Shown in pieces: positions 35,502 through 44,991 of a stretch of DNA of 51,790 nt. The translations under genes were made by a program, and so were the position numbers. The DNA is from Oscillospiraceae bacterium (GTDB lineage: Bacteria > Bacillota > Clostridia > Oscillospirales > Ruminococcaceae): assembly GCA_017460955.1 (NCBI GenBank), contig JAFTZY010000057.1, positions 1-51,790 on the forward strand, in the 5' to 3' direction. The notes beneath the pieces are model-generated. The model saw nothing but the letters and a program-made list of their open reading frames with translations, was not told the DNA's origin and made no database searches. Position 1 is the stretch's first letter. Every line of letters starts with the position of its first letter.

Positions 35502-36257
35502 TCACTGTAAAAGCGCCGGCAGATCATAAAAGACACGGTTCAGATAGAGCCCGTGTGCAGGCGCCGTGCGGCCGGCTGCGGACCGGTCGCGGGCAGCAAG
35601 GATGGTGCCGAGTGCATCGGCCGGGATCCTCCCCTCATTGATATCGAGGAGTGTCCCGACAAGGATCCTAACCATATTATACAGAAATCCGTCGCCTTTT
35701 ACAAGTATTTCGGCCCGCTGCCCGTCAATTTCTACATCAATACTATGAATTGTACGCACTGTGTTGGTATTTTCTGCACAACTTGAACAAAATGACCGGA
35801 AATCATGGGTCCCGACCAGCTGCTGCGCAGCCTCCTGCACAAGTGCCGCCCGGAACGGCCGGCGGTAATGGAGCGCAAGGTCCGTGGTGAACGGATCCTT
35901 CGACTCGCTGCAGTGCATCCGGTAGCAGTACTCCTTGCCGACGCAGGAAAAACGCGCATGGAAATCCTCCGGCGCATCCTCACATGAGAGGATGGAGATG
36001 TCCTGGGGCAGCTCCCCGTTCACGCCCCGGACAAAGCCGAGCGTGGAGATGCGGCTTTCGGTCTGCACGGAAAAGCAGAACTGCCTTGCATGGACACCCG
36101 CATCCGTGCGGGAGCAGCCGTGGATCACGCTCGGTGCGCCGAGCACCTTCGAGACACAGCGCTGTGTGACCTCCTGCACGGTGATACCGTTGTTCTGGAT
36201 CTGAAACCCATGGTAGGCCGTACCGCGGTAGGCCATCATGACCTTGAGCGTTCTCAC
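35502..36257 (-). CDS. truA: tRNA pseudouridine synthase A
   Basis: A 251-residue enzyme that makes pseudouridine at positions 38-40 of the tRNA anticodon arm. The catalytic Asp lies in GCSRTDAGVHA; also seen are YHGFQIQNNG and the C-terminal FLYNMVRILVGTLLDIN. It starts with GTG, whose last bases overlap the TGA of the yfhO gene (GTGA), so translation is probably coupled. Confidence 0.96.
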   Translation of the reverse strand: MRTLKVMMAYRGTAYHGFQIQNNGITVQEVTQRCVSKVLGAPSVIHGCSRTDAGVHARQFCFSVQTESRISTLGFVRGVNGELPQDISILSCEDAPEDFHARFSCVGKEYCYRMHCSESKDPFTTDLALHYRRPFRAALVQEAAQQLVGTHDFRSFCSSCAENTNTVRTIHSIDVEIDGQRAEILVKGDGFLYNMVRILVGTLLDINEGRIPADALGTILAARDRSAAGRTAPAHGLYLNRVFYDLPALLQ

Positions 36258-39028
36258 GATCTCTTCCCCTTCTTGCGCTTGCGTTTCGCCGGCTGTCCGG
36301 CAGGCGCTTTCTTCTGCTCAGTCTGCTCAGAGGAAGGCTCGCTGTGCTTGTCCTCTGCTTCCGGTGTGCGCTCCTCCCCTTCTGCGGCGGGTGCTGCACT
36401 GTGTCTGCGTTCGACAACATACAGTGCAACAAGGATCCCGAGGCATACCACGGCCATGCAAAGGCCGGGCAGGAAGCCGGGAGAGCGGTAGCGCAGGCGG
36501 ATCTCATGCGTTCCGAGCGGCACGCGGATGCCGGACATCGCACCGAACATCTCGAACATCTCAGTCCTGGTGCCGTCCACATAGGCGCTCCAGCCGGGGC
36601 TGTAGGGAATGGACAGGTAGAGGATGCCGTCATCCTCGGCGTTGACAGTCCCCTCGATGTCGGTATCCGAGAAGGCGGACAGCTCGAGCTTCTGTGCCAG
36701 AAGCCGGCGGTAGCCCTCCTCAAAGACATCCTGGTCGATCTGGTAGAAGAACAGGTCGGCCGTACCGGCATTGGACTCGCCCTTCATTTCGATGCGCAGC
36801 GATACGCGCTCGTCCTTGTTGACCAGGCCCACGGGCGTGATATACGGCTGGCGGTCGATCGGGTAGCTGTGGAGCTTGGCGTCATGATAGTACGGGTCCA
36901 TGCTCTTGGCATCGCTGACCTTCGCATAGGCGTAGGCCATGCCGGTGCGAACGGCGGTATAATTCCACTTGAGATAGAACTCCGTCGCGTCGCTCTGCTT
37001 GGTGAAGGAATACGAACCGTAGGACTTCCGGGTGACGTCGTAGCCGTGGTGGCCGACGTCGGTCATGTCGATCTGGGTGTACAGGTCCTCGTCCATGCCG
37101 GTGATCGCCTTCCAGAGCATATTCTGCTGGTCGAAGGGATTGGTCATGTCGGCAAGCTCGAGCTCACCTGCGGCATCCTTGGCCATAAAGCCGATCCCGG
37201 CGGTGTACTGGTTCTCGTACAGCCGGCAGTTTGCCTCCGTGGCGACAGCGGTCTCCATGACGCTCTCGGCATTGTAGCTGTCCTTGGAAATGATGTAGCG
37301 CACATCGAGCAGGAGGTTCGTCAGCGGTGCGGAATTGGCGTAATAGTAGCGGTTGCCGGCCTCCGAGGCTGGCAGACCGATGCGGCGGCAGAAGGTGGTG
37401 ATGCGTTCATTGGCCATGGACGAGAACTGGGAGACACCGTCGAAGAGGTACAGGCTCGGGTCGTTGAGCGTATACCATGTGGTCAGGTCCGTGCGGTAGA
37501 AGAGCTCGTCGTCCTCCCGCTGCTGCAAAAGCACCTGGATGGCATCGTCGTTGGACGGATAGGTCGGATAGTCCGAGGTCCCCACGGCTTCGGTGCCGCG
37601 GATCGCCTGTCCGCCCATCTCAAAGAGCAGAACGGCGGCCAGGGCGCCCTGTGCGACCTGCTTGGGGGTAAAATAGCGCAGGATGACGGCCAGGACATAG
37701 ACCAGGCCGAGGACACCGCTGTAGATCACGAACTTGTGGTCCGCCTCCTGGATCGAGGACTGGAAGCCGATGTAGCAGAAGATGAGCAGCACGACGATCA
37801 TCGAGATCCAGTGTACGGGATGGGGCTTATCCTCGAGCAGGATCGTCAGGGCACGGTAGCCCGCCAGGATCAGCGTGAAGGAGAACAGGAAGGCAAAGCG
37901 GTAGGGCAGCATATTGGTGAAATGGAACCCGTGCCAGATGAAGTTGAGGTAGTTGAGGTTGCAGCTGATGACGATGAATGCCATGATGGCAACGCCCGTG
38001 ATCTTCTCGCGCAGCCGGATCTTCCGGGCTGTCAGGAACACGCCGAGCAGGATGAGGGGCAGCAGGCCGCTGTACAGGTTCGGCAGGCCCTCCTTGACGG
38101 TCGGCTCGGTGTAGGCGAGCATATTCGACAGGATGTCCGTCCAGGATTCAAAGAACTTGTGCGTGCTCGGGAATTCGTTGGAGGCGCTGTGGGTCTTTTG
38201 CAGTGCCAGTGCGGCCGGCAGCAGGATCCATGCGCCCAGACCGCCCGCCATCACGGAGGTGCCGGTCACCTGGGCAAAGCGCTTGCCGAAGGTCTTCCAG
38301 CTGACGTTCTCATACAGACACAGGCAGAAGAAGGCCAGCACGGTATAGATGCAGATGAAGTAGCCGATGTAGTAATTCGAGATCAGTGCAATGGCAAGGG
38401 AAATCACGTACAGACGGTATTTCCCCTCGCGCACAAGTGCCGTCAGTCCCAGCATGATCAGCGGCAGGAGTGCGATGGTATCGAGCCAGATGATGTTCCA
38501 GTAATAGCCCATCATGTAGCTGCAAAGCGCGTACATCAGCGCGAACATGGTGATCGTCACGTCGTTCTTTTTGAACACATAGCGCAGGAGCTTTGCCATG
38601 AACAGGCCTGCGCAGGAGAATTTGAGCAGCAGGATCACGATCAGGACCTCGCGCAGATTGGCTCTTGTAGCGACAAGCGCGATCACATTGAGCGGGCTTG
38701 CGCAGTAATAGGCCATGATGGACAGAAAGTCCGTGCCAAGGCCCGAGCGCCAGGTGAAGAACAGCGATCCGCCCGTGCGCAGCTTCTCCCAGAGGAGCTG
38801 CAAAAAGGGATAGTACTGATGCCACAGATCCGTTACAAGGATCTGCCGGTTTGCTTCGCCGAAGGGATGCACATCCTGCCGGATGAACCCGTATCCGACC
38901 AGCAGAAACGGCAGTACGGCGGCAAGCACCTCCCACAGGACGGTCTTGCCGCTCCACTCGCGGATACGCCGGCTGTCGATGCTGCTTTTTTTCTGATTGA
39001 CTGATTTTTGACTCTTCTTATCCGACAT
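36254..39028 (-). CDS. YfhO-family polytopic membrane protein
   Basis: A 924-residue protein with a basic cytoplasmic start, about a dozen spans between residues 30 and 480 and again near 850-875, and the GT-C-like first outer loop (TDLWHQYYPFLQLLWEKL, WRSGLGTDFLSIMAYYCASPLN) typical of YfhO. A ~370-residue outer domain precedes the last span and a Lys-rich tail. In Bacillus and Listeria, YfhO proteins help glycosylate lipoteichoic acid by moving sugars from lipid carriers. That role is inferred here. Confidence 0.9.
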   Translation of the reverse strand: MSDKKSQKSVNQKKSSIDSRRIREWSGKTVLWEVLAAVLPFLLVGYGFIRQDVHPFGEANRQILVTDLWHQYYPFLQLLWEKLRTGGSLFFTWRSGLGTDFLSIMAYYCASPLNVIALVATRANLREVLIVILLLKFSCAGLFMAKLLRYVFKKNDVTITMFALMYALCSYMMGYYWNIIWLDTIALLPLIMLGLTALVREGKYRLYVISLAIALISNYYIGYFICIYTVLAFFCLCLYENVSWKTFGKRFAQVTGTSVMAGGLGAWILLPAALALQKTHSASNEFPSTHKFFESWTDILSNMLAYTEPTVKEGLPNLYSGLLPLILLGVFLTARKIRLREKITGVAIMAFIVISCNLNYLNFIWHGFHFTNMLPYRFAFLFSFTLILAGYRALTILLEDKPHPVHWISMIVVLLIFCYIGFQSSIQEADHKFVIYSGVLGLVYVLAVILRYFTPKQVAQGALAAVLLFEMGGQAIRGTEAVGTSDYPTYPSNDDAIQVLLQQREDDELFYRTDLTTWYTLNDPSLYLFDGVSQFSSMANERITTFCRRIGLPASEAGNRYYYANSAPLTNLLLDVRYIISKDSYNAESVMETAVATEANCRLYENQYTAGIGFMAKDAAGELELADMTNPFDQQNMLWKAITGMDEDLYTQIDMTDVGHHGYDVTRKSYGSYSFTKQSDATEFYLKWNYTAVRTGMAYAYAKVSDAKSMDPYYHDAKLHSYPIDRQPYITPVGLVNKDERVSLRIEMKGESNAGTADLFFYQIDQDVFEEGYRRLLAQKLELSAFSDTDIEGTVNAEDDGILYLSIPYSPGWSAYVDGTRTEMFEMFGAMSGIRVPLGTHEIRLRYRSPGFLPGLCMAVVCLGILVALYVVERRHSAAPAAEGEERTPEAEDKHSEPSSEQTEQKKAPAGQPAKRKRKKGKRS

Positions 39029-39038
39029 AGTAACCCCT

Positions 39039-39842
39039 CTAACGTAAAATATTCACAGTGATGGATACGGCTGCAAAGGCAAGACATACGGCCAGTCCCG
39101 CATAATCCCGCGGCTGCGCCTTCAGGGAGCGCAGTCTCGTCCTGCCCTCGCCGCCCCGGTAGCAGCGGCATTCCATGGCCGTTGCCAGCTCCTCCGCACG
39201 GCGGAAGGCCGAGATGAACAGCGGGATGAGGATCGGGATGAGTGCGCGGACGCGCTGCATGAGTCCCCCGCTGTCAAGGCTTGCCCCCCTTGCCTTCTGG
39301 GCGGACATGATCTTGTCCGTCTCCTCGAGCAGTGTGGGGATAAAGCGCAGGGCGATGGACATCATCATGGCCATTTCATGCACGGGAAAGCGGATCCTCT
39401 TGAGCGGCGACAGGAGCGATTCGATCGCATCCGTCAGCAGGATCGGTGAGGTCGTATAGGTCAGGAGCGACGAGCCGACGATCAGCAGGAGGATCCGGCA
39501 GATCATGAAGATGCTCGTGGTGATGCCGCCCTGGGTGATCTTGAGAAAGCGCCATTCCCACAGGGTGTCGCCGCTGTCGATGAACAAAAGATTGAGCACG
39601 GCGGTGAACACCAGCACGGGCAGGATGGGCTTGACGCTCTTCCAGCTCATTTTGAGCGGGATATGGGACAAAAGCTGTGCCATCAGCACGAATACGGCAC
39701 CGATGACCAGTGTCAGGTAGCTGTTCCCGGCAAAGAGCATGACAATGAAGAGCATCGTAAAGACGATCTTGAAGCGCGGATCCATCCGGTGCAGCAGGCT
39801 CTCCACCGGGAAATACTGTCCGAGTGTGATATCCTTCAGCAC
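39039..39842 (-). CDS. ecfT: ECF transporter transmembrane component EcfT
   Basis: About 267 residues. The GTG at 39842 (LKDITLGQYFPVESLLHRMDP, the usual EcfT beginning) is preferred to the ATG at 39866; it has a GGGGGAG site and a 7-base overlap with ecfA2. Five or six spans, then the two Ala-Arg-Gly coupling regions (SAQKARGASLDSGG and ATAMECRCYRGG) that contact the two ATPases. It joins EcfA1/EcfA2 to interchangeable substrate-binding S subunits, none of which is encoded here. Confidence 0.93.
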   Translation of the reverse strand: MLKDITLGQYFPVESLLHRMDPRFKIVFTMLFIVMLFAGNSYLTLVIGAVFVLMAQLLSHIPLKMSWKSVKPILPVLVFTAVLNLLFIDSGDTLWEWRFLKITQGGITTSIFMICRILLLIVGSSLLTYTTSPILLTDAIESLLSPLKRIRFPVHEMAMMMSIALRFIPTLLEETDKIMSAQKARGASLDSGGLMQRVRALIPILIPLFISAFRRAEELATAMECRCYRGGEGRTRLRSLKAQPRDYAGLAVCLAFAAVSITVNILR

Positions 39843-40702
39843 GCTTCGCTCCCCCCCTTCAGGCACGAGAGCACGGCCGCCTTGGCCTGTGCGACCGTAT
39901 ACACATCCTCCGGGATCGGATAGCCGCGCCGCCGCAGCTCCCCCATCACGGAGGCGATCTGCGGGACACGCAGTCCCATTTCCGACAGTGCCTGTGCTCT
40001 GCGGAACACAAGGGCGGTGTCCTCATAGCAATAGAGCTTCGAGCGGCTCATCACCAGGAGCTTTTCGGTGAATTCCGCCACATCCTCCATGCTGTGCGAC
40101 ACGAGCAGCACCGTACTGCCGGTGCGGCGCTGGTAGTCCCGGATCTGCCGGAGCATCAGCTCCCGTCCCTTCGGGTCGAGGCCCGCGCACGGCTCATCGA
40201 GGATGAGCACCTTCGGGTGCATCGCCATCACGCCTGCGATGGCGGCCCGGCGCTTCTGTCCGCCGGACAGTGCAAAGGGGGAGCGCTTCAGGAGCGCCCG
40301 GTCAAGTCCCAGGGCATCGGCGCATTCGAGCACCCTTGCCTTGATCTCGGTATCGCCAAGGCCCATATTCTTCGGGCCGAAGGCAATGTCCTTGTAGACC
40401 GTCTCCTCAAAGAGCTGGTACTCCGGATACTGGAATACCAGGCCCACACGGAAGCGCACCTCCCGCATGCTTTTCTTGTCCGCCCAGATGTCCTTCCCCT
40501 CGAGCAGGATCCTGCCGGAGGTGGGGCGCAGCAGTCCGTTGAAATGCTGCATGAGCGTCGATTTTCCCGAGCCCGTATGCCCGATCACGCCCACCATGGT
40601 ATGATCCTCGATCTCGAGGTCCACATGGTCAACGGCGGTTTTCTCAAATGGGGTGCCTGCGCTGTAGGTATAGGTCAGGCCCTCTGTTTTCAGAATGGAC
40701 AA
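39836..40702 (-). CDS. ecfA2: ECF transporter ATPase EcfA2
   Basis: A 288-residue ATPase starting with TTG (AAGGAG site upstream). Walker A is GHTGSGKST, the signature ALSGGQKRR, Walker B VLILDEPCAGLDP, the switch VSHSMEDV. The second-ATPase character shows in position next to ecfT and the C-terminal extension. It powers vitamin or micronutrient uptake with EcfA1 and EcfT. Confidence 0.94.
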   Translation of the reverse strand: MSILKTEGLTYTYSAGTPFEKTAVDHVDLEIEDHTMVGVIGHTGSGKSTLMQHFNGLLRPTSGRILLEGKDIWADKKSMREVRFRVGLVFQYPEYQLFEETVYKDIAFGPKNMGLGDTEIKARVLECADALGLDRALLKRSPFALSGGQKRRAAIAGVMAMHPKVLILDEPCAGLDPKGRELMLRQIRDYQRRTGSTVLLVSHSMEDVAEFTEKLLVMSRSKLYCYEDTALVFRRAQALSEMGLRVPQIASVMGELRRRGYPIPEDVYTVAQAKAAVLSCLKGGSEAC

Positions 40703-40715
40703 TGCTCACTGCTCC

Positions 40716-41609
40716 TTATCTGTGATCCGGATCCGGTCCGGACGCTGTATTTCGCAACAATGCTTCGAGTACACCGACGCACCCGTCCTCCGTGATGATC
40801 TCGGAGGGCACCTCGAATCCCGCCTGCCGCAGCTCCCAGATGAGCTCGGTCACCTGCGGGACATCCAGCCCGAGGGCCTTCATCTCCTCCACGCGGGAAA
40901 AGACCTTCTCCGGCGTATCGTCGAGCACGATCCTTCCGTCGTCGATGACCACCACGCGGTCGGCCTGCGCCGCCTCCTCCATATCATGGGTGATGAGCAC
41001 GATGGTGATCCCCTGCTCGCGGTTGAGCCGGTGGATGGTCTCGAGGACCTCCTGCCGTCCCTGCGGATCGAGCATGGCAGTCGGCTCATCGAGGACGATG
41101 CAGTCGGGCTGCATGGCGATCACGCCGGCGATGGCCACGCGCTGCTTCTGCCCGCCCGAGAGCTGGGAGGGCGCATGGCTGCGGTACTCGTACATATGTA
41201 CGGCACGCAGGGCATCATCGACCCGGCGGCGGATCTCCTCGGGCGGCACACCGAGATTTTCCGGTGCGAACGCCACATCCTCCTCCACGATCGTGGCAAC
41301 GATCTGGTTATCTGGATTCTGGAACACCATCCCTGCCTTCTGCCGCACGGCAAAGAGATTGGCCTCATCGGCCGTATCGAGCCCGTCCACGAGGACCCGC
41401 CCCTCCTCCGGCAGAAGAATGGCATTGATATGCTTGGCAAGGGTGGATTTCCCGCTGCCGTTGTGCCCAAGGACCGCCGTGAAGCTGCCCCTTTGCACCC
41501 GGAGCGTCACATCCTTCAGGATCGGCTCGCTTTTTACGGGGTTCCCCTCGTCATCCTCACTGTCAGGATACCGGAACACGATATGCTGCACATCGATCAT
41601 ATCACTCAT
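40716..41609 (-). CDS. ecfA1: ECF transporter ATPase EcfA1
   Basis: About 297 residues from the ATG at 41609 ([16 protein letters not shown]), inside the last codons of the methyltransferase-like gene (8-base overlap). Walker A is [10 protein letters not shown]-loop [19 protein letters not shown], signature LSGGQKQR, Walker [14 protein letters not shown]. The Q-loop sequence with adjacent Asn/Gln is typical of EcfA1. It is followed by ecfA2 and ecfT in the standard order. Confidence 0.94.
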   Translation of the reverse strand: MSDMIDVQHIVFRYPDSEDDEGNPVKSEPILKDVTLRVQRGSFTAVLGHNGSGKSTLAKHINAILLPEEGRVLVDGLDTADEANLFAVRQKAGMVFQNPDNQIVATIVEEDVAFAPENLGVPPEEIRRRVDDALRAVHMYEYRSHAPSQLSGGQKQRVAIAGVIAMQPDCIVLDEPTAMLDPQGRQEVLETIHRLNREQGITIVLITHDMEEAAQADRVVVIDDGRIVLDDTPEKVFSRVEEMKALGLDVPQVTELIWELRQAGFEVPSEIITEDGCVGVLEALLRNTASGPDPDHR

Positions 41610-42492
41610 AGAAGCGTTCACCTGCCTCCTCCCGGCACCAGACGGCCGTCGAGCCGCACGGCAGACACATGCCGCTTTGCTCAACGGGCAGGCCGATCTC
41701 ATCGAAATAGACATGTCCCCCGAAGCGCTTTGTCAGCAGACTGTCAAGGATATAGCCCATGACGGACGGGGACAGTCCCGTGGTATAGCTGTTGATGAGG
41801 AAGAACAGGGGCTCGTCGCTGAGCACCTGTGCGCAGCTCTTCACAAGGTCGTACACACAGTTCTCCAGCTTCCAGACCTCACCGCCCGGTCCCCTGCCGT
41901 AGCTGGGGGGATCCATGATGATCGCATCGTACCGGCGCTCCCGGCGGATCTCCCGAAGGGTGAATTTCTCGCAGTCATCGACGATCCAGCGGATGGGCTT
42001 GTCGGAAAGCCCGGACAGTGCGGCATTTTCCCGCGCCCACTGCACCATGCCCTTTGAGGCATCTACATGGCACACCGAGGCGCCCGCATTGGCACACGCA
42101 AGGGTCGCTCCGCCCGTGTAGGCAAAGAGATTGAGCACGCTCACCGGCTTTCCCGCACGGCGGATGAGCCCATCCATGAAATCCCAGTTGACCGCCTGCT
42201 CCGGGAACAGTCCGGTATGCTTGAAGCCCGTCGGCCGGATCTGAAAGGTCAGATCCCCGTAGGGCAGCTGCCAGGACGCGGGGAGCTTGGCATGGAACTC
42301 CCAGCTGCCGCCGCCGCTCTGGCTGCGGTGATAATGCGCATCCGGCTTTGTCCAGAGCGCATAGGTCTTCTTGGTTTTCCAGAGGACCTGGGGATCGGGA
42401 CGGATGAGGCTCACGCCGTTCCAGATCTCCAGCTTCTCCCCGTCGGAGGCATCCACCACCCGGTAGGCTTCCCAATTCTTTGCTGCTCGCAC
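41602..42492 (-). CDS. SAM-dependent methyltransferase, RlmI/RlmK-like (rRNA type)
   Basis: About 296 residues. GTG 42492 ([21 protein letters not shown]) is chosen because AAGGAGG lies nine bases upstream; the longer frame from a TTG would start upstream of that site. The Rossmann core shows [20 protein letters not shown] (motif I), [15 protein letters not shown], and the catalytic DPPSYGRG motif typical of N-methyltransferases. The N-terminal PUA domain of E. coli RlmI is absent. Substrate is probably 23S rRNA, by family only. Confidence 0.85.
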   Translation of the reverse strand: MRAAKNWEAYRVVDASDGEKLEIWNGVSLIRPDPQVLWKTKKTYALWTKPDAHYHRSQSGGGSWEFHAKLPASWQLPYGDLTFQIRPTGFKHTGLFPEQAVNWDFMDGLIRRAGKPVSVLNLFAYTGGATLACANAGASVCHVDASKGMVQWARENAALSGLSDKPIRWIVDDCEKFTLREIRRERRYDAIIMDPPSYGRGPGGEVWKLENCVYDLVKSCAQVLSDEPLFFLINSYTTGLSPSVMGYILDSLLTKRFGGHVYFDEIGLPVEQSGMCLPCGSTAVWCREEAGERFYE

Positions 42493-42522
42493 TGACTGCG
42501 ACCTCCTTATCGGCAAGGGAGC

Positions 42523-43875
42523 TTATTCACCGACACGCTCCCTGATCTTATCGGATATTTCCATGGCAATGGCGTTGATCTGGTTGAAATCCCGGCCCTC
42601 GATCATCACACGGATGAGCGGCTCGGTGTAGCTCTCGCGCACAAGGATCCGTCCGTTGTCGCCAAGCTCCTCCTCACGGGCGTCGATCAGGCCCGTGATG
42701 ACGTCGTCATTCTTCCAGTATTCGCGCTGCTCCTCGGGGATCTTCACATTGATCATCACCTGCGGGAAGCGCTGCATGACCCTGGCAAGCTCACTCATGG
42801 TGCCGCCGCTCTCGCGCAGCGCCTCGAGCACCTTGAGTCCCGAGAGCTGCCCGTCCCCGGTGGTGGCAAGGTCCAGAAACAGGATATGCCCGTTCTGCTC
42901 CCCGCCCAGCACAAAGCCGCCGTCGAGCATCTTCTCGAGCACATACCGATCCCCCACATTCGCCGTCACCCGGCGGATCTGATGGGCTCTGGCAAAATAG
43001 GTAAAGCCCAGGTTCGACATCACCGTTACGACAACGGCACTGTGCCGGAGCTTGTGCTTTTGCTGATAGGCTCTGGCACAGATGGCGATGAGCTTATCGC
43101 CGTCCACGAGCTCCCCGGTCTCGTCCACCATCAGGCAGCGGTCTGCATCGCCGTCAAAGGCAAGTCCGGCATCGCAGCCGTGGGAGACGACATAATCCAT
43201 CAGATGCTCGATGTGCATCGAGCCGCAGTCCACATTGATATTAAAGCCGTCGGGTGCAGCATGGATGAGCTCCACGCTCGCTCCGAGGCGCGTCAGAAGC
43301 TGCTTTGCGGTATGGACGGCACAGCCGTTGGCGCAGTCCACCGCAAGGCGCATCCCGTCGAGCCGGACGCTGATGCATTCCTCAAGATGGGCAAGATACC
43401 GCCCGACCGCATCGGGCAGACGGCGCATGGTGCCGAGCTCCGAGCCGGACACGGAACGGATGCGGTCGGGCCAGTCGAGGATGAGGGCCTCGAGCTCGGC
43501 CTCCATATCGTCATGGAGCCGGTAGCCGTCGCTCCCGAAGATCTTGATGCCGTTGTATTCCACGCTGTTGTGGGCGGTGGAGATCATCACGCCGCCGTCG
43601 GCATCGGGAAGGCTCGCAAACCAGGCAACAGCCGATACGGGCAGTGCTCCGATCAGGCGGACATCCCCGCCGGCGGAGCAGATGCCCGCACACAATGCAG
43701 CCTCCAGCACGTCCGAGGAGATCCGCGTATCCTTCCCGACGATCACCGTGGGGCGGGACCCGGAATGGGCACGCATGACAACAGCGACCGCACGTCCGAT
43801 CTGGAGCGTCAGCTCCGCCGTCAGCTCCGTGACGGCCATGCCGCGCACACCGTCCATGCCGAATAATCTACCCAT
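42523..43875 (-). CDS. glmM: Phosphoglucosamine mutase-like protein lacking the catalytic serine
   Basis: A 450-residue four-domain hexose-phosphate mutase of GlmM length and order; GlmM converts glucosamine-6-P to glucosamine-1-P for UDP-GlcNAc. ATG 43875 follows GAGGAG at eight bases. The metal loop DGDADR (241-246) and sugar loop GGEQNGH (324-330) are present. However, the active-site loop, normally ISASHNP, reads ISTAHNS (98-104), so the phosphorylated Ser is Ala101. The N-terminal FGTDGVRG is FGMDGVRG, and the phosphate loop RxSGTEP is RESYTEP (Tyr416 for Gly). It may be an inactive or altered paralogue, or a mutase using another residue. The true GlmM, if separate, is outside the window. 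Confidence 0.85.
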   Translation of the reverse strand: MGRLFGMDGVRGMAVTELTAELTLQIGRAVAVVMRAHSGSRPTVIVGKDTRISSDVLEAALCAGICSAGGDVRLIGALPVSAVAWFASLPDADGGVMISTAHNSVEYNGIKIFGSDGYRLHDDMEAELEALILDWPDRIRSVSGSELGTMRRLPDAVGRYLAHLEECISVRLDGMRLAVDCANGCAVHTAKQLLTRLGASVELIHAAPDGFNINVDCGSMHIEHLMDYVVSHGCDAGLAFDGDADRCLMVDETGELVDGDKLIAICARAYQQKHKLRHSAVVVTVMSNLGFTYFARAHQIRRVTANVGDRYVLEKMLDGGFVLGGEQNGHILFLDLATTGDGQLSGLKVLEALRESGGTMSELARVMQRFPQVMINVKIPEEQREYWKNDDVITGLIDAREEELGDNGRILVRESYTEPLIRVMIEGRDFNQINAIAMEISDKIRERVGE

Positions 43876-43911
43876 TCGCCTCACTCCTCTTTTTCAACAG
43901 GCAACGCACTG

Positions 43912-44976
43912 TCATTCCTGCGTCAGCAAAAGCTGTCCGCTCTCCGGCGGCACATCCTGCCGCACGGGGTATCCCAGATGCTCATATGCAAGCCTTGTCG
44001 CACAGCGTCCCCGCGGGGTCCGCGACAGAAAGCCGAGCTGCATCAGGAACGGCTCACACACATCCTCGAGCGTCACTGCCTCCTCACCGAGGGCAGCGGC
44101 AAGCGTCTCGAGTCCCACGGGGCCGCCGTCATAGCCCCGGATGATCATATCCAGCATCCGCCGGTCATTGCTGTCCAGACCGAGATTGTCGATCTCCAGC
44201 CGGTCAAGGGACGTCCGGGCGATCTCCTCGGTGATCTGTCCGTCACCGATGACATCCGCAAAGTCCCGCACCCGTTTGAGCAGGCGGTTGGCGATACGGG
44301 GCGTTCCGCGGGAGCGTCCGGCAAGCTCGAGGGCGCCGTCCCTCGTGCAGGGGATGCCCAGGATCTGGCTCGAGCGCCGGATGATGTCCGAGAGCTGCTC
44401 GGGGGTGTACAGCTCAAGCCGCTGCACGATACCGAAGCGGTCACGCAGCGGTGCGGAGAGCTGGCCGGCACGGGTCGTCGCCCCCACCAGCGTAAATTCC
44501 GGCAGGTCCACACGCAGGGACCTTGCCGAGGGACCCTTGCCGACGATGATGTCGATCGCATGGTCCTCGAGTGCCGGATACAGGATCTCCTCCACGGCAC
44601 GGCTCAGGCGGTGGATCTCGTCGATGAAGAGCACATCCCCAGGGGAGAGATTGGTAAGGATCGCTGCCAGATCCCCCGGCCGCTCGATCGCAGGACCCGT
44701 GGTGATGCGCAGGTTGACGCCCATTTCCCGGGCAATGATGCCGGAGAGCGTCGTCTTGCCGAGCCCGGGCGGGCCATAGAGCAGCACATGGTCAAGAGCC
44801 CCCTCCCGGCGCTTGGCGGCCTCGATATAGATGGCAAGGTTCTCCTTGACCTTGTCCTGTCCGATGTATTCGCTGAGGGACAGCGGCCGCAGTCCCCGCT
44901 CGAGCGCCAGATCCTCCTCGGACTCCTGTGTGGAAACAAGGCGGTTGTCCAGTGTGAATTCGCCGGTCTCAATCAT
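43912..44976 (-). CDS. ruvB: Holliday junction branch-migration helicase RuvB
   Basis: A 354-residue AAA+ motor: [14 protein letters not shown], Walker A GPPGLGKT, Walker [12 protein letters not shown], sensor [19 protein letters not shown]-terminal winged helix ending in [10 protein letters not shown]. With RuvA it drives branch migration; RuvC cuts. Both partners lie upstream in the same run, with sseB between ruvA and ruvB. An AGGAGC site precedes the ATG. Confidence 0.97.
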   Translation of the reverse strand: MIETGEFTLDNRLVSTQESEEDLALERGLRPLSLSEYIGQDKVKENLAIYIEAAKRREGALDHVLLYGPPGLGKTTLSGIIAREMGVNLRITTGPAIERPGDLAAILTNLSPGDVLFIDEIHRLSRAVEEILYPALEDHAIDIIVGKGPSARSLRVDLPEFTLVGATTRAGQLSAPLRDRFGIVQRLELYTPEQLSDIIRRSSQILGIPCTRDGALELAGRSRGTPRIANRLLKRVRDFADVIGDGQITEEIARTSLDRLEIDNLGLDSNDRRMLDMIIRGYDGGPVGLETLAAALGEEAVTLEDVCEPFLMQLGFLSRTPRGRCATRLAYEHLGYPVRQDVPPESGQLLLTQE

Positions 44977-44991
44977 ATTGACAGCTCCTGT

